DNA of 29,658 nucleotides from Chara braunii (Eukaryota > Streptophyta > Charophyceae > Charales > Characeae): the NCBI GenBank assembly GCA_003427395.1, contig BFEA01000186.1, positions 1,155,088 through 1,184,745 of the forward strand, given 5' to 3'. Below, piece after piece: positions 28,729 through 29,658 of the stretch; the stretch's first letter is position 1; every line of letters begins with the position of its first letter. The translations under genes and the position numbers were made by a program. Below the pieces are notes generated by a model that did not search any database, had not been told where the DNA came from, and worked only from the letters and a program-made list of their open reading frames with translations.

Positions 28729-29658
28729 AGAGATTGCATGTTCTTTGTGGTGTTGTGCATACTTGTGTGTTGTATCTGATCACACGGGCCTGACCCTTCC
28801 TTGTGTGTCCCTAGTGTACGACGCATATTTCCTTGCGCGTCCTCAGCATCTACCGTTTTCACCTTAATAGAGAACACACAATCATTATATAGCTTGTATT
28901 TGGGGCAACTTTCGGCCCAGATGCGGCAATCTTTTCCAAGGAAGACGGTAGGCTCCAGCGGTGCTACACGTTTGTGCTTTAGAAAACAGCCTCCTGGTCA
29001 TACCTGTGATCAGGCTCATGCTTTGCAAGCGCAGGAGTCAGCAGGCGGCACCTGTTGTGTTTACCTTTGGATTTAGGCATGTTATCCTAACCAGGTGGGC
29101 CTGTCACTAACAACATGTGCTTGTGCAAGCCTAGCATAGGATGCAACTAGATCCTAGAGGAAGATACTGGCGAACTACGCTGCAAAGAGTAGTCAACTGG
29201 CGTTTAGTGATTGCCTCAAAATATAACAGGAGTAAACCAATAAAGTCAATCCCGATGAGGGGGTTTGGCTGTCCTAAGCAGTTGAATTAGTGGTTGGATT
29301 GTCCTAAGCAGGCCAATCAGTGGTGATTCGCAGGTTCTTACAGTCTCCTTGTTAGTGCCGACTCTCATCTCACCAACTGCGGCTTGTACATGAGCTCCTT
29401 GCCGTCTTGTGGCGGTAGTGTGCCGCAGGCTGAACAAAGTGGGACCGCCGTCCTAACATTTCCATTTTTTTTTTTTTTTTTGGTGATGTTGTATCCTGTT
29501 TGCACGGTGGGTAGTTTTCACTGGTGTTGTAAGCACTGAGACATGAGGATGTTGTGGCACTGAGACATGAGCTTCTCGAACAGTCAGTGATGATTAGCTC
29601 CTACGACAACTCTTCTTCGCTCCCCCACTCTCGCGATCTCTCATGCATACTCTCTCTC
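28729..29658. other. No gene recognised; 5' side of the chromovirus
   Basis: The gag frame stays open upstream of 28728 to about 28798 without an ATG. Beyond that there is no recognisable gene. A 5' LTR and tRNA primer-binding site would be expected near here, but I found neither a repeat of 22741-23913 nor a clear initiator-Met binding sequence. An 18 base T run lies at about 29465-29481. Confidence 0.45.

Noticed and set aside
28729-29658. A 5' LTR matching the sequence at 22741-23913
   Set aside because: No shared stretch was found by eye; a pairwise alignment on the same strand would be decisive.

Overview
This window looks like a repeat-dominated stretch of a nuclear genome from a green plant or streptophyte alga. 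The evidence is a plant-type L1 LINE whose ORF2 ends in a zf-RVT domain, a chromodomain-bearing Ty3/gypsy element (chromovirus), a nuclear copy of a plant-type mitochondrial atp1 segment, a U5 snRNA retrocopy, and several MITE families. The mix reminds me of a charophyte such as Chara, but that is inference only. I see no intact host protein-coding gene and nothing prokaryotic.

Layout. (1) 1-6785, minus strand: one decayed L1-type LINE (LINE-A) running off the left edge, with ORF1 at 4915-6762 and ORF2 (endonuclease, reverse transcriptase, thumb region, zf-RVT/C-terminus) below it, broken by in-frame stops and frameshifts. (2) 6830-7865: a G-rich, GATC-rich tandem array with a 465 bp higher-order period, cut by an 864 bp assembly gap (7866-8729). 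(3) 8730-13560: no gene; several families of tandem and dispersed repeats. A full-length U5 snRNA retropseudogene with an A-tail and target-site duplication lies at 9837-9956, and a second copy of the same repeat supplies its empty site. (4) 13556-14512: microsatellites, a decayed coding-like stretch and a 41-base G run. (5) 15179-16881: a Tourist/Harbinger-like MITE with perfect TIRs and TTA duplications (15568-15982), a mitochondrial atp1 fragment (16379-16558) and short repeats. (6) 17673-19248: a second MITE into which a 5'-truncated LINE (LINE-B, 17732-18800) inserted, with an 18 bp duplication and a 32 A tail. (7) 20005-21644: nested inverted-repeat elements. (8) About 22.7-28.73 kb, minus strand: a decayed chromovirus in the order gag, protease, RT, RNase H, integrase, chromodomain. 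No matching LTR pair could be found by eye.

How it fits together. The LINEs, the U5 retrocopy and LINE-B share the marks of L1-type target-primed insertion. The MITEs share a short terminal sequence across families whose interiors differ, which suggests a common transposase source. Decay is consistent with G:C to A:T transitions (TGG to TGA, CAA to TAA, Asp to Asn, Ser to Leu) plus small tandem duplications; two of those duplications account exactly for reading-frame changes in the chromovirus.
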